Shown: piece by piece, positions 21,703 to 30,082 of the stretch
How positions within the stretch are numbered: the stretch's first letter is position 1
How the letters are laid out: each line of letters opens with the position of its first letter
Assembly: GCF_021696945.1 (NCBI RefSeq)
Contig: NZ_JACYHE010000069.1
Location: 1-32,807 of the forward strand
DNA: 32,807 nt
Direction of reading: 5' to 3'
Source: Streptomyces sp. JJ36
GTDB lineage: Bacteria > Actinomycetota > Actinomycetes > Streptomycetales > Streptomycetaceae
Notes under the pieces: generated by a model
What the model saw: the letters and a program-made list of their open reading frames with translations, nothing else
The model's database searches: none
Told to the model about the DNA's origin: nothing
Position numbers and translations under genes: made by a program

Positions 21703-24054
21703 TCACTCCTCGGTGCCGCCGCCGAACTCTCCGGTCGTGCCGCCCCAGCCGCCCTCGGTGCTGCCTCCGTCCGTCCCTCCGCCGGTGCCGCCGGTGCCTC
21801 CGCCGGGTCCGCCGGTCGTGCCGCCGTCGGTGCCGCCGGTGGTGCCGTCCGTGGTGCCGCCTTCGGCGGTGCCGCCGGTGTCCGGGCCGGGTGGGGTGCC
21901 CGGCTCGGTGGGGATGGTGGGCGTGTGCGTCGGCGGTTCGGGGATCTCCGGTGAGGTCGGGGGTGTGTCCGTGGGCGGTTCGGTGGTGGGCTCGCCGCCG
22001 GCCGGGGGCTCGGTGGTGGGGTCCGGGTCGCCGGGGGTGGACGGCGGGAGGGTGGGGGTGTCGTCCGTGGTCAGCAGGTCGAACTCGCGTGCGGGCTGCC
22101 CGCTCAGTGCGTCGGCGGTGTAGGCGGCCCAGATCTCGGCGGGGAAGCCGCCGCCGTTCACCCGGGGGCGCCCGGCGGCGCCGTAGAGCTCCTCGTGGGA
22201 GCCGTCGGGCTTCTGGCCCATGACGCTGATCACGGTGGCCAGTTCGGGGGTGTAGCCGGCGAACCAGGCGGCCCGGTCCTCCTCGGCGGTGCCGGTCTTG
22301 CCGGCCGCGGGGCGTCCGGCGGCCTGGGCGGCGGTGCCTGTACCGCCCTCGACGACGCTCTCCAGCATGGCGGTGGTGGAGTCGGCGGCGTCCCGGGGCA
22401 CGGCGCGGTCGGGCCGGCGGCCGGGCAGGTCGACGAGCTCCCCGCCGCGTTCCACCTTCTGCACCAGGGTGGTGTCGCGGTGCAGGCCGTGGCGGGCGAG
22501 GGTGGAGTAGGCCTCGGCCATGTCGCGGGTGGAGGCGGTGGCGACGCCGAGAGCGATGGACGCGTCGGCGGGCATGTTGGGGGTGTCCTCGGGCAGGCCG
22601 AGGGCGATCGCGGTGTCCTTCACCCGCTGCGGGCCGACGTCCACGCCCATCTGTGCGAAGACCGAGTTCACGGACTTGTCCATGGCCTCGCTGACGGTGA
22701 TCTGTCCGTAGGAGCGGTGGTCCTCGTTCTCCGGTTCGTAGCCGGTGCCCTGCCCGTCGGCGATCACTTCGCGCCCGCTGGTGCCGTCGTAGACGGTGGA
22801 GGCGGTGATGGGCTCGCCGTCCTGGGTGGTGGCCTCGTGCTGCCGGGCCGAGGCGTAGAGGAACGGCTTGAAGGTGGAGCCGACCTGGTAGTCCCGCCGG
22901 GTGGCGTTGTTCACGTACTGCTTCACGTAGTCGACGCCGCCGTAGAGGGCCACCACCTCGCCGGTCCGTACGTCGACGGAGGTGCCGCCGGCGCGGACGT
23001 ACCGGTCGACCTCGCGTTCGTCGCTGAGCTCGGACATCAGCTGTTCGTCGACGGCCTTCTTCAGCGCCTGCTGCTTCTCCCGGTCGAGGGTGGTGGTGAT
23101 GCGGTAGCCGCCGGAGTCGAGCTGCTGCTTGCTGAGGATGCCCTGAGCCTGGAGGTCCTGCTTGACCGCCTCCACCAGGTAGCCGCGCTGGCCGGAGAGG
23201 GTGTTCGGGGGCTGGAAGGGCTCGGGTTCGGGGAACTCCAGGCCGGCGCGCTTGCTCTTGCTCAGCCAGCCCTCCTCGACCATGCCGTCCAGCACGTAGT
23301 TCCAGCGTTCGACGGCCCGTTCCTTGTTGTCCGGGTGGATGCGGGTGTCGTAGGCGTTGGGGGCGTTCACCAGCGCGGCGAGGTAGGCGCCCTCGGCGGT
23401 GGTGAGCTTCTCGGCCTGCTTGCCGTAGTAGGCGTGGGCGGCGGCCTGGATGCCGTAGGAGTTCCGGCCGAAGTAGCTGGTGTTGAGGTAGCCCTCCAGG
23501 ATCTCGTCCTTGCTGACCTCGTTGTCCAGCTTGATGGCGATGAAGAACTCCTTGGCCTTGCGGGTGAGCGTCTGCTCCTGGGTGAGGTAGTAGTTCTTCA
23601 CGTACTGCTGGGTGATGGTGGAGCCGGACTGCTTGCCGCCGCCGGTGACCATGTTCCAGCCGGCGCGGGCCATGGCTTTGATGTTGACGGCGGGCTCGTG
23701 GTAGAAGTTCCGGTCCTCCGCGGCGAGCACCGCGCGCCGGGTGGAGCGCGGGATGTCGTCCAGGCCGACCTTCACCCGGTTGACCTCCCCGTCGCGGGCG
23801 ATCTGGGTGCCGTCGGAGTAGAGGTAGACGTTGGTCTGGTGGTTGGCGGAGTCGTTCGGCTTGGGGATGTCGACCAGCAGGTAGCCGGCGACGAACCCTC
23901 CGGAGAGCACGATGAGGACGATCAGCAGGCCGCCGAGGACGATGCGCCAGGTGGGCAGCAGCCGGCGCAGGCCGGTGCGCCGCCGGGGCGGTTCCGCCGC
24001 GGGTTCCTCCTGCGGCGTCCAGTCCTCGCCGCCGCTGTGGGGCTGCTCACTCAT
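21703..24054 (-). CDS. Class A penicillin-binding protein (transglycosylase-transpeptidase)
   Basis: A 783-residue bifunctional peptidoglycan synthase. ATG 24054 has GAGGAG 11 nt upstream; the in-frame GTG at 24066 is directly against that sequence. An N-terminal cytoplasmic Pro/Glu-rich stretch precedes a membrane anchor (about 37-61). The GT51 domain shows AAEDRNFYHE with catalytic Glu113 and GGSTITQQ-type residues (GSTITQQYVKN). The transpeptidase has the STFK active-site serine (393-396), SVN (461-463) and KTGT (586-589). The last ~118 residues are a low-complexity tail: first Pro/Thr-rich (PTTEPPAGGEPTTEPP), then Gly/Thr-rich. Such tails may span or bind the wall; the role is inferred. 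Confidence 0.95.
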   Translation of the reverse strand: MSEQPHSGGEDWTPQEEPAAEPPRRRTGLRRLLPTWRIVLGGLLIVLIVLSGGFVAGYLLVDIPKPNDSANHQTNVYLYSDGTQIARDGEVNRVKVGLDDIPRSTRRAVLAAEDRNFYHEPAVNIKAMARAGWNMVTGGGKQSGSTITQQYVKNYYLTQEQTLTRKAKEFFIAIKLDNEVSKDEILEGYLNTSYFGRNSYGIQAAAHAYYGKQAEKLTTAEGAYLAALVNAPNAYDTRIHPDNKERAVERWNYVLDGMVEEGWLSKSKRAGLEFPEPEPFQPPNTLSGQRGYLVEAVKQDLQAQGILSKQQLDSGGYRITTTLDREKQQALKKAVDEQLMSELSDEREVDRYVRAGGTSVDVRTGEVVALYGGVDYVKQYVNNATRRDYQVGSTFKPFLYASARQHEATTQDGEPITASTVYDGTSGREVIADGQGTGYEPENEDHRSYGQITVSEAMDKSVNSVFAQMGVDVGPQRVKDTAIALGLPEDTPNMPADASIALGVATASTRDMAEAYSTLARHGLHRDTTLVQKVERGGELVDLPGRRPDRAVPRDAADSTTAMLESVVEGGTGTAAQAAGRPAAGKTGTAEEDRAAWFAGYTPELATVISVMGQKPDGSHEELYGAAGRPRVNGGGFPAEIWAAYTADALSGQPAREFDLLTTDDTPTLPPSTPGDPDPTTEPPAGGEPTTEPPTDTPPTSPEIPEPPTHTPTIPTEPGTPPGPDTGGTAEGGTTDGTTGGTDGGTTGGPGGGTGGTGGGTDGGSTEGGWGGTTGEFGGGTEE

Positions 24055-24306
24055 GTCTGCTGGCACTCCTCGTCCGTGGGCGGGCGATTCGTGTCGTACG
24101 CCCCGTTCACCACTGTCGCATCATCCGTGACGGCCGTCGCCGCCAGGCGGCGTCCGTGACAGCCCTGTGGCGTACGGCTGCCGGGGCGCTGCACTGACCC
24201 GAACGCGCGGAAAACGGGTGGGTGCCCGTTGCTCCGCCGGGCTAAGCTCACCCGCTCGGCCGGTGACGGAAGCCCTATGGGTGAGACGGGGGAGGGACGG
24301 AAAAGG

Positions 24307-24591
24307 ATGCGTCGCTTACGGCCGTCTGCGGCCGCCGGGCCGTATGCCGCGGTGCTGGGCGGCAGCTTCCGCCGGTACTCCACCTATCGGGTGGCCACGG
24401 CGGCGGGCGTCTTCACCGGCATCGTCTCCGGCTTCGTCCTCGTCTTCACCTGCACGGTCCTGTGGGCGGGGCGCCGGGGTGCGTGCCGGGGGCCCCGGGG
24501 CGCGGGCGGTCAGTGGTGGGCGGCGGGGACGCGGGCGGGGGTGTCCGCGGTGAGCAGGGCGAGGTCGACTGCCTGGGCCATCGCGCGGTAG
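24307..24591 (+). pseudogene. Remnant of an ABC-2 type permease
   Basis: From ATG 24307 (GGAGGGACGG upstream) the first ~50 residues resemble the N-terminus of Streptomyces ABC-2 permeases as I remember them: YAAVLGGSFRRYSTYRVATA followed by AGVFTGIVSGFVLVFTCTVLW, an amphipathic start and the first membrane span. After residue ~55 the sequence turns into Arg/Gly-rich readthrough that runs antisense over the last 82 bp of the SGNH hydrolase gene. The remaining ~200 residues and five spans of a permease are missing, and no ABC ATPase gene is nearby. It is probably a 3'-deleted remnant. Alternatively it is a short functional single-span protein, which I consider less likely. Confidence 0.5.
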
Positions 24592-25832
24592 CCGTTGTCG
24601 TTGGGGTGCAGGTGGTCGCCGGAGTCGTAGGCGGCGCGGAGCCTGCGGGGGTGGGCCGGGTCGCGGAGGGCGGCGTCGAAGTCCACCACGGCGTCGAAGA
24701 CGTCCCCGGCGCGTATGCGGTCGTTCACGGCCTGCCGGGCGGCCTCGGCGCGCGGGGTGTGCCCGCCGTGGCCGGCGAAGGGGGTGAGGGTGCCGCCGAG
24801 GACCCGTACGTCGTGGGCGTGCGCGATCCGTACCAGTTCCCGGAGCCCGTCGAGGACGGCCGCGGGGTCGAGCTGCCGGGGGTGCTTGAGCAGGTCGTTG
24901 AGGCCCAGTTCGACGATCACGGTGCGCACCCCGGTGCGGGCGAGGGCGTCGCGCTCGATGCGGTCCAGAGCGGCGGGGCCGTTGTTGGGCGTGTAGTCCT
25001 GGCCGTCGATGAGGATGCGGTTGCCGCTGATCCCGGCGCCGAGCACGCTGAGGCGCGGTGCGTCGCGTTCGGTGCGGAGCCGTTCGGCGAGGAAGTCGGT
25101 CCAGCGGCGGTTGGCGCCGGGGCTGGAGGTGATGCCGTCGGTGAGGGAGTCGCCGAGGACGACGACGGCGCCCTCGGCCTGGGTGGTCCACACGTCCACG
25201 GCGGTCAGGTAGCGCCAGAAGGGGGTCTGCCGGGTGTAGGCGGTGGCGGCCGGGTCGGCGGTGTGCTCGCCCTCCGCGAGGTAGTTGGTCTGCCGGGTGT
25301 GCGGGTGGTGGGTCACCGGCCCGGACGGGGTGGGGGAGTAGGTGCTGACCAGCAGGTCCGCGGCGGCCGGTACCCGCAGCCGCACGGGGTCGCTGGTCAC
25401 CTTCTCGCCGGCGGGGATGGTGACGGAGCGCCGCTCGTCGAAGGTGAGCGGTCGCATGCTGCCGGCGGCGGCGGTGGGGTTGCTGGGGGCGGCGGCCAGC
25501 GCCAGGGTGGCGCGGGAGATCGTCAGGGGGCGTTCGCCGAAGAGGTTGGAGAGGTGTATGCGGGCGCGGGTGCCGCCGACCGAGGTGTGCACCACGTTCC
25601 GTAGTGACATGTCCGCGAAGCCGTCGCGGGTCCCGGCCTCGGGTGCGGCCGCGGCGGCGGACCAGGTGCCGACCCAGGTCGCGGAGGAGGCGGGGTCGGC
25701 GGAGCCCGCCCGGCGCGGGCCGGGGGCGCTGCCGCCGCCGGCGCCGGAGACCCCGACGACGACCGCCGTCGAGACGAGCACGAGCACGGCAGCCAGCCCT
25801 GCGAGCAGGGCATAGCCGGAGTTTCTGGTCAT
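24510..25832 (-). CDS. Secreted SGNH/GDSL-family hydrolase
   Basis: A 440-residue esterase/lipase of the SGNH fold. ATG 25832 has GAGGAG upstream. Residues 7-29 are a hydrophobic signal or anchor. A ~150-residue N-terminal beta-rich domain (WVGTWSAAAAAPEAG, then RIHLSNLFGERPLTI) precedes the catalytic domain. Block I is GDSLTDG with nucleophile Ser229; block II GISGNRI with Gly270-Asn271; block III GLND with Asn312; block V DHLHP with Asp406 and His409. All four SGNH residues are present, so it should be active on an extracellular ester; the substrate is unknown. The frame stays open far upstream, but those residues are non-coding in character. Confidence 0.92.
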   Translation of the reverse strand: MTRNSGYALLAGLAAVLVLVSTAVVVGVSGAGGGSAPGPRRAGSADPASSATWVGTWSAAAAAPEAGTRDGFADMSLRNVVHTSVGGTRARIHLSNLFGERPLTISRATLALAAAPSNPTAAAGSMRPLTFDERRSVTIPAGEKVTSDPVRLRVPAAADLLVSTYSPTPSGPVTHHPHTRQTNYLAEGEHTADPAATAYTRQTPFWRYLTAVDVWTTQAEGAVVVLGDSLTDGITSSPGANRRWTDFLAERLRTERDAPRLSVLGAGISGNRILIDGQDYTPNNGPAALDRIERDALARTGVRTVIVELGLNDLLKHPRQLDPAAVLDGLRELVRIAHAHDVRVLGGTLTPFAGHGGHTPRAEAARQAVNDRIRAGDVFDAVVDFDAALRDPAHPRRLRAAYDSGDHLHPNDNGYRAMAQAVDLALLTADTPARVPAAHH

Positions 25833-26012
25833 GCTGGGGGTGCATCTCCTCGGCCTCGGCGGAGCCCCGGGGCGCTCCGCCGGTCGTACGTCCTCATGAT
25901 CCCATGCCGGGTGCCCGGCGCCGCAGGCACAGACGCGGGGAACCGGCCGCGCGTTCCGCACGTATGCCGGATTGGGACAATGCCTCCAGGGGGTTCCGGA
26001 CAGGTGGAGCGG

Positions 26013-27344
26013 ATGGAACAGACGAAAACGGGCGGAATCGCCACTGCGGAGCGCGCTCGTGTGAGGGCTCTCACAAGCGGCCCGGGGGCGTTCACGGCGG
26101 CCGACGAGGAGCGGCAGCGCGGTGTCCGCCGGATGAAGACCATCGCCACCGGTGCCCTGTTCGGCATGGCGGTGGTCTTCGCCCTGGCCACCTGGGCGGG
26201 GCACGCGGGCGCCGGCGGGTGGACGGGCTATGTGGCGGCCGCGGCGGAGGCCGGCATGGTGGGCGCGCTCGCCGACTGGTTCGCGGTCACCGCGCTCTTC
26301 CGGCACCCGATGGGTGTGCCCATCCCGCACACCGCCATCATCCCGACCAAGAAGGACCAGCTCGGCCGGAGCCTGGGGGACTTCGTCGGGGAGAACTTCC
26401 TCTCCGGGGAGGTGGTACGCGCCCGGCTGCACTCGGTGGGGATCGGGAGCCGCCTCGGCGCCTGGCTGGCCCGCCCGGAGCACGCCGACCGGGTCACGGC
26501 GGAGCTGGCGACGGCGCTGCGGGGCGCGCTGACCGTGCTGCGCGACTCCGACGTGCAGGCGGTGGTCGCGGAGGCGATCACCCGCCGGGCGGACTCCCGG
26601 GAGATCGCGCCGGGCCTGGGGACGCTGCTGGAGAAGGTCGTCGCGGACGGCGGTCACCGCCGGGTCGTCGACCTGGTGTGCGTACGGGCGCACGAGTGGC
26701 TGGTGGAGCACGGCGACTCGGTGATGGAGGCGGTCAGCGGGGGTGCCCCGGGCTGGACGCCGCGGTTCGTGGACCGCAAGGTCGGCGAGCGGGTCTACCG
26801 CGAGCTGCTGCGCTTCGTGCGGGAGATGCGGGACATGCCGGAGCACCCGGCGCGCGGGGCGGTGGACCGGTTCCTGAGCGACTTCGCGCGGGACCTGCGG
26901 GAGGACCCGGAGACCCGGGAGCGGGTGGAGCGGCTCAAGCGGGAGGTGCTGGGCCGCGGCGAGGTGCAGGACCTGATCGCCTCGGCCTGGTCCTCGGTGC
27001 GGGCGATGGTGGTCGCCGCCGCCGAGGACGAGCGCAGCGAGCTGCGGGTGCGGGCCCGCACGTCGCTGCTCTCCCTGGGGATGCGGATGTCCCGCGACGA
27101 CGGGCTGCAGGGCAAGGTCGACGGGTGGGTGGAGGGGGCCGCGGTGCACGTGGTCACCACCTACCGGGACGAGATCACCTCGCTGATCTCGGAGACCATC
27201 GCGGGCTGGGACGCCGCCCACACCTCCCGCAAGATCGAGGCGCACATCGGCCGTGACCTGCAGTTCATCCGGATCAACGGCACGGTCGTCGGGGCGCTGG
27301 CCGGGCTGGCCATCCACACCGTGGCCCATCTGCTCGGGGCCTGA
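26013..27344 (+). CDS. DUF445 family membrane protein
   Basis: A 443-residue DUF445 protein (related to Bacillus YheB). The conserved N-terminal block RRMKTIATGALFG followed by two hydrophobic stretches contains VGALADWFAVTALFRHPMGVPIPHTAIIP, the family hallmark. A long helical middle (RVTAELATALRGAL, VDRFLSDFARDLRED and similar) ends in a C-terminal membrane span (INGTVVGALAGLAIHTVAHLL). ATG 26013 has AGGTGGAG just upstream; a GTG at 26061 with GGAG nine nt upstream is a credible alternative. A perfect Crp-type palindrome overlaps that second start. The function of the family is not known. Confidence 0.9.
   Translation: MEQTKTGGIATAERARVRALTSGPGAFTAADEERQRGVRRMKTIATGALFGMAVVFALATWAGHAGAGGWTGYVAAAAEAGMVGALADWFAVTALFRHPMGVPIPHTAIIPTKKDQLGRSLGDFVGENFLSGEVVRARLHSVGIGSRLGAWLARPEHADRVTAELATALRGALTVLRDSDVQAVVAEAITRRADSREIAPGLGTLLEKVVADGGHRRVVDLVCVRAHEWLVEHGDSVMEAVSGGAPGWTPRFVDRKVGERVYRELLRFVREMRDMPEHPARGAVDRFLSDFARDLREDPETRERVERLKREVLGRGEVQDLIASAWSSVRAMVVAAAEDERSELRVRARTSLLSLGMRMSRDDGLQGKVDGWVEGAAVHVVTTYRDEITSLISETIAGWDAAHTSRKIEAHIGRDLQFIRINGTVVGALAGLAIHTVAHLLGA
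26060..26075. promoter_or_regulatory. Perfect Crp-type palindrome at the 5' end of the DUF445 gene
   Basis: TGTGAGGGCTCTCACA fits TGTGA-N6-TCACA exactly and its arms extend to 6 bp (TGTGAG/CTCACA). It lies 47 bp inside the gene if the ATG at 26013 is used, or directly on the alternative GTG 26061. A site here could block or roadblock transcription. Confidence 0.45.
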
Positions 27345-27488
27345 GCGCCCGCCGGCCGTCGCTGCCGCCGTCCCACCAGGTGAACAGCGGGTTGCGCTCC
27401 CGTGGACCCTCTTGGAGGATCATACGATTCCGTAGCGGTGGCCGTCCCCCATCGTGCGTGCCAGGACTCGACCACGGGAGTTGGAACG

Positions 27489-28346
27489 GTGAAGCTGCTG
27501 CGTGTCGGAACGGTGGGGACGGAGCGCCCGGCGGTGCTCGACGAGGAGGGCGTGCTGCGGGACCTGTCCCCGGTGGTGCCGGACGTCGACGGAGCGCTGC
27601 TCGCGGACGACGCCGCACTCGCGCGGGTGCGCGCGGCCGCCGCGACCGGCGATCTCCGTCCGCTGGACCCCTCGGGGCTGCGGATCGGGGCGCCCGTCGG
27701 GCGCATCGGCAAGATCGTCTGCATCGGCCTGAACTACCACGACCACGCCCGGGAGACCGGCGCCCCGGTGCCGGAGGAGCCGGTCGTCTTCCTCAAGGCG
27801 CCGGACACCGTCGTCGGCCCGTACGACACCGTGCTGGTGCCGCGTGGCGCCGGGAAGACGGACTGGGAGATCGAGCTGGCCGTGGTGATCGGGCGTACCG
27901 CGCGCTACCTGGAGACCGACGAGCAGGCCCGGGCGGTGATCGCCGGCTACACCATCGCCCACGACGTCACGGAGCGGGCGTTCCAGCTCGAACGCGGCGG
28001 CCAGTGGGCCAAGGGGAAGAACTGCGAGACCTTCGGGCCGCTGGGCCCGTGGCTGGTGACCGCGGACGACGTCCCCGACCCGCAGGACCTCGGGCTGCGG
28101 CTGCGGGTCAACGGGCGGCTGCGGCAGGACGGCACCACGGCGGACCAGATCTTCCCGGTCGCCCGGGCCCTGCGGTATCTGAGCCGCTTCATGACCCTCC
28201 ACCCGGGCGACGTGGTCAGCACCGGCACGCCGGCCGGGGTGGCGATGGGGCAGCCGGAGCCGAAGCCGTTCCTCCGGGCCGGGGACGTGGTGGAGCTGGA
28301 GATCGACGGGCTGGGGAATCAGCGGCAGGAGTTCCAGGCCGCCTGA
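27489..28346 (+). CDS. Fumarylacetoacetate hydrolase family protein
   Basis: A 285-residue member of the FAH superfamily, which cleaves or hydrates C-C bonds of 2-oxo acids (fumarylpyruvate, acylpyruvates, 2-hydroxyhepta-dienedioates). GTG 27489 has GGGAG upstream and begins MKLLRVGTVG. Domain hallmarks: IVCIGLNYHDHARETGAP (Asn82-Tyr83), VVFLKAPDTVVGP, the metal-binding DWEIEL with Glu127 and Glu129, AHDVTERAFQ with an Asp ligand, and VSTGTPAGVAMG. The length is normal for single-domain bacterial forms. No aromatic-catabolic genes are adjacent, so the substrate cannot be fixed. A perfect hairpin lies 29 bp downstream. Confidence 0.92.
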   Translation: MKLLRVGTVGTERPAVLDEEGVLRDLSPVVPDVDGALLADDAALARVRAAAATGDLRPLDPSGLRIGAPVGRIGKIVCIGLNYHDHARETGAPVPEEPVVFLKAPDTVVGPYDTVLVPRGAGKTDWEIELAVVIGRTARYLETDEQARAVIAGYTIAHDVTERAFQLERGGQWAKGKNCETFGPLGPWLVTADDVPDPQDLGLRLRVNGRLRQDGTTADQIFPVARALRYLSRFMTLHPGDVVSTGTPAGVAMGQPEPKPFLRAGDVVELEIDGLGNQRQEFQAA

Positions 28347-28375
28347 ACGGCGCCGGCCTGACGTCCCGGCAGGTC

Positions 28376-28393
28376 GTGCGCGGACCCGCGCAC
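28376..28393 (+). terminator. Hairpin after the FAH-family gene
   Basis: GTGCGCGG is followed after 2 nt by CCGCGCAC, giving a 7-bp stem with a GACC loop. It is 29 bp past the stop codon. Confidence 0.6.
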
Positions 28394-28779
28394 GGTCTCG
28401 CGCGCGGGCCCCCGCGGTTCCGGGGCGCGGGACCGCACGTCCCCCGGCGGGATGGCGTCCCGGGGGCGCTCCCCGGACGGTCCGTCCGTCACCGCGTCGC
28501 GGACACCCCTTCCCCGTGGGCCGCGGAACGGTACGGTCCCCCGTGCCGCGGCCGCCCGGTACGGTTCCCGCGCGGCCTGTGCCGCCGCCCGCAGCCGGTG
28601 AGGCGTCGCGGCCCCGGCCGGCACCGGGCGCGCCCGGGCGTCGCCGGTGCCGCGACGGCGGGACGCGGGACGGCGGAGTCCGGCGGCTGCGGCCGTCCCC
28701 GGCCGGGGCGGGTCGTCGGTCGCGGGGCACGTACGTCGTGGTGGCGCGCCGTTACGGCGGGGCGCCTGCCCGGAGTGGG

Positions 28780-28800
28780 CCCGGCGCCCGGCGGGCCGGG
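28780..28800 (-). terminator. Hairpin after the oxidoreductase gene
   Basis: CCCGGC / GCCGGG forms a 6-bp stem with a 9-nt loop, directly past the oxidoreductase stop on the minus strand. Confidence 0.4.
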
Positions 28801-28803
28801 TGT

Positions 28804-29889
28804 TCAGGCGCGGGCGCCCAGCGTGACCACGCGGCCCGCGGCGGCCGACTCCCGCGCCGCCTCCAGCACCCGCAGCGCCTCCACCGCGTCCCGGGCGCTC
28901 ACCGGAGGCGTCCCGCCCTCGCGTACCGCCGCGGCGACGGCCGCGTAGTACGCGGGGTAGTCCCCGTCCAGGCTGCGCACGGGGCGTGCCTCGTCCAGCG
29001 CGCCCAGGGTGCCCCAGGCCGGCTCGGGCTCCACGCCCCAGGGTTCGCCGGGTGCCGGGCGTGCACCGGCGCGCAGCGCGGCCTCCTGCGGATCGAGCCC
29101 GTGCTTCACGTACGCCGCCGTGCTGCCCAGCACCCGGAAGCGCGGGCCGAGCTGGGCGGCCGTGGCGCTCATCCACAGGTGCGAGCGGACGCCGTTGCGG
29201 TGGGTGAGGGCGAGGAAGGTGTCGTCGTCCGCCTCGGCACCGGGCCGGCGGACGTCCGACTCGGCGTACACCGAGACGGCCGGGCCGAAGAGCGCGAGCG
29301 CCTGGTCGACCAGGTGGCTGCCCAGGTCGTAGAGGAGCCCGCCCGCCTCGGCCGGGTCCCCGGACTCGCGCCAGCCGCCCTTGAGCCGCGGCCGCCAGCG
29401 TTCGAAGCGGGATTCGAAGCGGTGCACCTCGCCGAGCGCGCCCTCCTCGTACAGCGCGGCCAGGGTGCGGAAGTCGCTGTCCCAGCGGCGGTTCTGGAAG
29501 ACGGAGAGCAGCACGCCGCGCTTCTCGGCGCGGTCGGCCAGCTGTTCCGCCTCGGCGGCGGTGGCGGCCAGCGGCTTGTCGACCACGACGGCCAGGCCCG
29601 CGTCCACCGCGCGCTCGGCGAGCGGGACATGGGTGCGGTTGGGGGAGGCGACGACCACGAGGTCCACTTCCGCGGCGCGGTCGAACAGCTCGTCCGGGGA
29701 GGCCACCGTGCGCACCCCGGGCCCGTGCTCCGCGGTCACCTGTTCCTGCCGTTCCGGGTTCGCGGTGACGACCGTGTCGAGCGTCAGCCCGGGCGTCGTG
29801 GCGATCAGCGGGGCGTGGAAGGCCGAGCCGGCCAGGCCGTAGCCGATCAGGCCGACGCGCAGGGCGTGCGGGGTGGTGACAGCGTCCAT
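28804..29889 (-). CDS. Gfo/Idh/MocA family oxidoreductase
   Basis: A 361-residue NAD(P)-dependent sugar or inositol-type dehydrogenase. ATG 29889 begins a Rossmann fold (LRVGLIGYGLAGSAFHAPLI) with the GxGxxG-like GYGLAGS. The signature VVDKPLA carries the conserved Lys of the EKP motif (here DKP). The second domain has FQNRRWDSDFRTL and GGLLYDLGSHLVDQAL with the catalytic-region His, features shared with YdgJ/scyllo-inositol dehydrogenase-like enzymes. The closest memory match is that branch, but the substrate cannot be assigned. It is divergent from the NagD-like gene across 193 bp. Confidence 0.93.
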   Translation of the reverse strand: MDAVTTPHALRVGLIGYGLAGSAFHAPLIATTPGLTLDTVVTANPERQEQVTAEHGPGVRTVASPDELFDRAAEVDLVVVASPNRTHVPLAERAVDAGLAVVVDKPLAATAAEAEQLADRAEKRGVLLSVFQNRRWDSDFRTLAALYEEGALGEVHRFESRFERWRPRLKGGWRESGDPAEAGGLLYDLGSHLVDQALALFGPAVSVYAESDVRRPGAEADDDTFLALTHRNGVRSHLWMSATAAQLGPRFRVLGSTAAYVKHGLDPQEAALRAGARPAPGEPWGVEPEPAWGTLGALDEARPVRSLDGDYPAYYAAVAAAVREGGTPPVSARDAVEALRVLEAARESAAAGRVVTLGARA

Positions 29890-29959
29890 GGGACCACTCT
29901 CGCACGCCCCCCTGGGCCCTCCCACGGCCGGTGGCGCAGGGGGAGGTCCGGGGGCGGCG

Positions 29960-29980
29960 GGTCCGGTTAGGCTGTGGACC
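29960..29980. promoter_or_regulatory. Putative promoter with inverted repeat upstream of nagD
   Basis: GGTCC (29960-29964) and GGACC (29976-29980) flank a TTAGGCT that contains a TAGGCT -10-like hexamer. It lies ~100 bp upstream of the nagD-like start. Confidence 0.3.
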
Positions 29981-30082
29981 GCGGCGGGCGACGCCCGAAG
30001 CGCCCGCCGCGGCACGGCGAAGGGTCCACCGGCGCACCCACGCCACGAGAACACCGACCCCTCACCCGGCAGGAGCTGTTAC

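Larger units (their letters stand above)
28347..28803. other. 457-bp intergenic stretch between convergent genes
   Basis: No gene is supported here. It is very GC-rich and open in several frames by composition alone, with no start and ribosome binding site pair followed by family-like sequence. It holds two terminator-like hairpins, one at each end, for the flanking convergent genes. Confidence 0.5.

Noticed and set aside
24510..27329. A very long open minus-strand frame (over 900 codons) covering the SGNH hydrolase and the antisense of the DUF445 gene
   Set aside because: Only the part from 25832 to 24510 has signal-peptide and SGNH motifs. The rest mirrors the well-supported DUF445 gene and reflects high-GC codon bias.
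29960..29980. Iron box (DmdR/IdeR) upstream of nagD
   Set aside because: Only TTAGGCT and a few bases match; the second half-site is missing, so it reads better as a -10 element.
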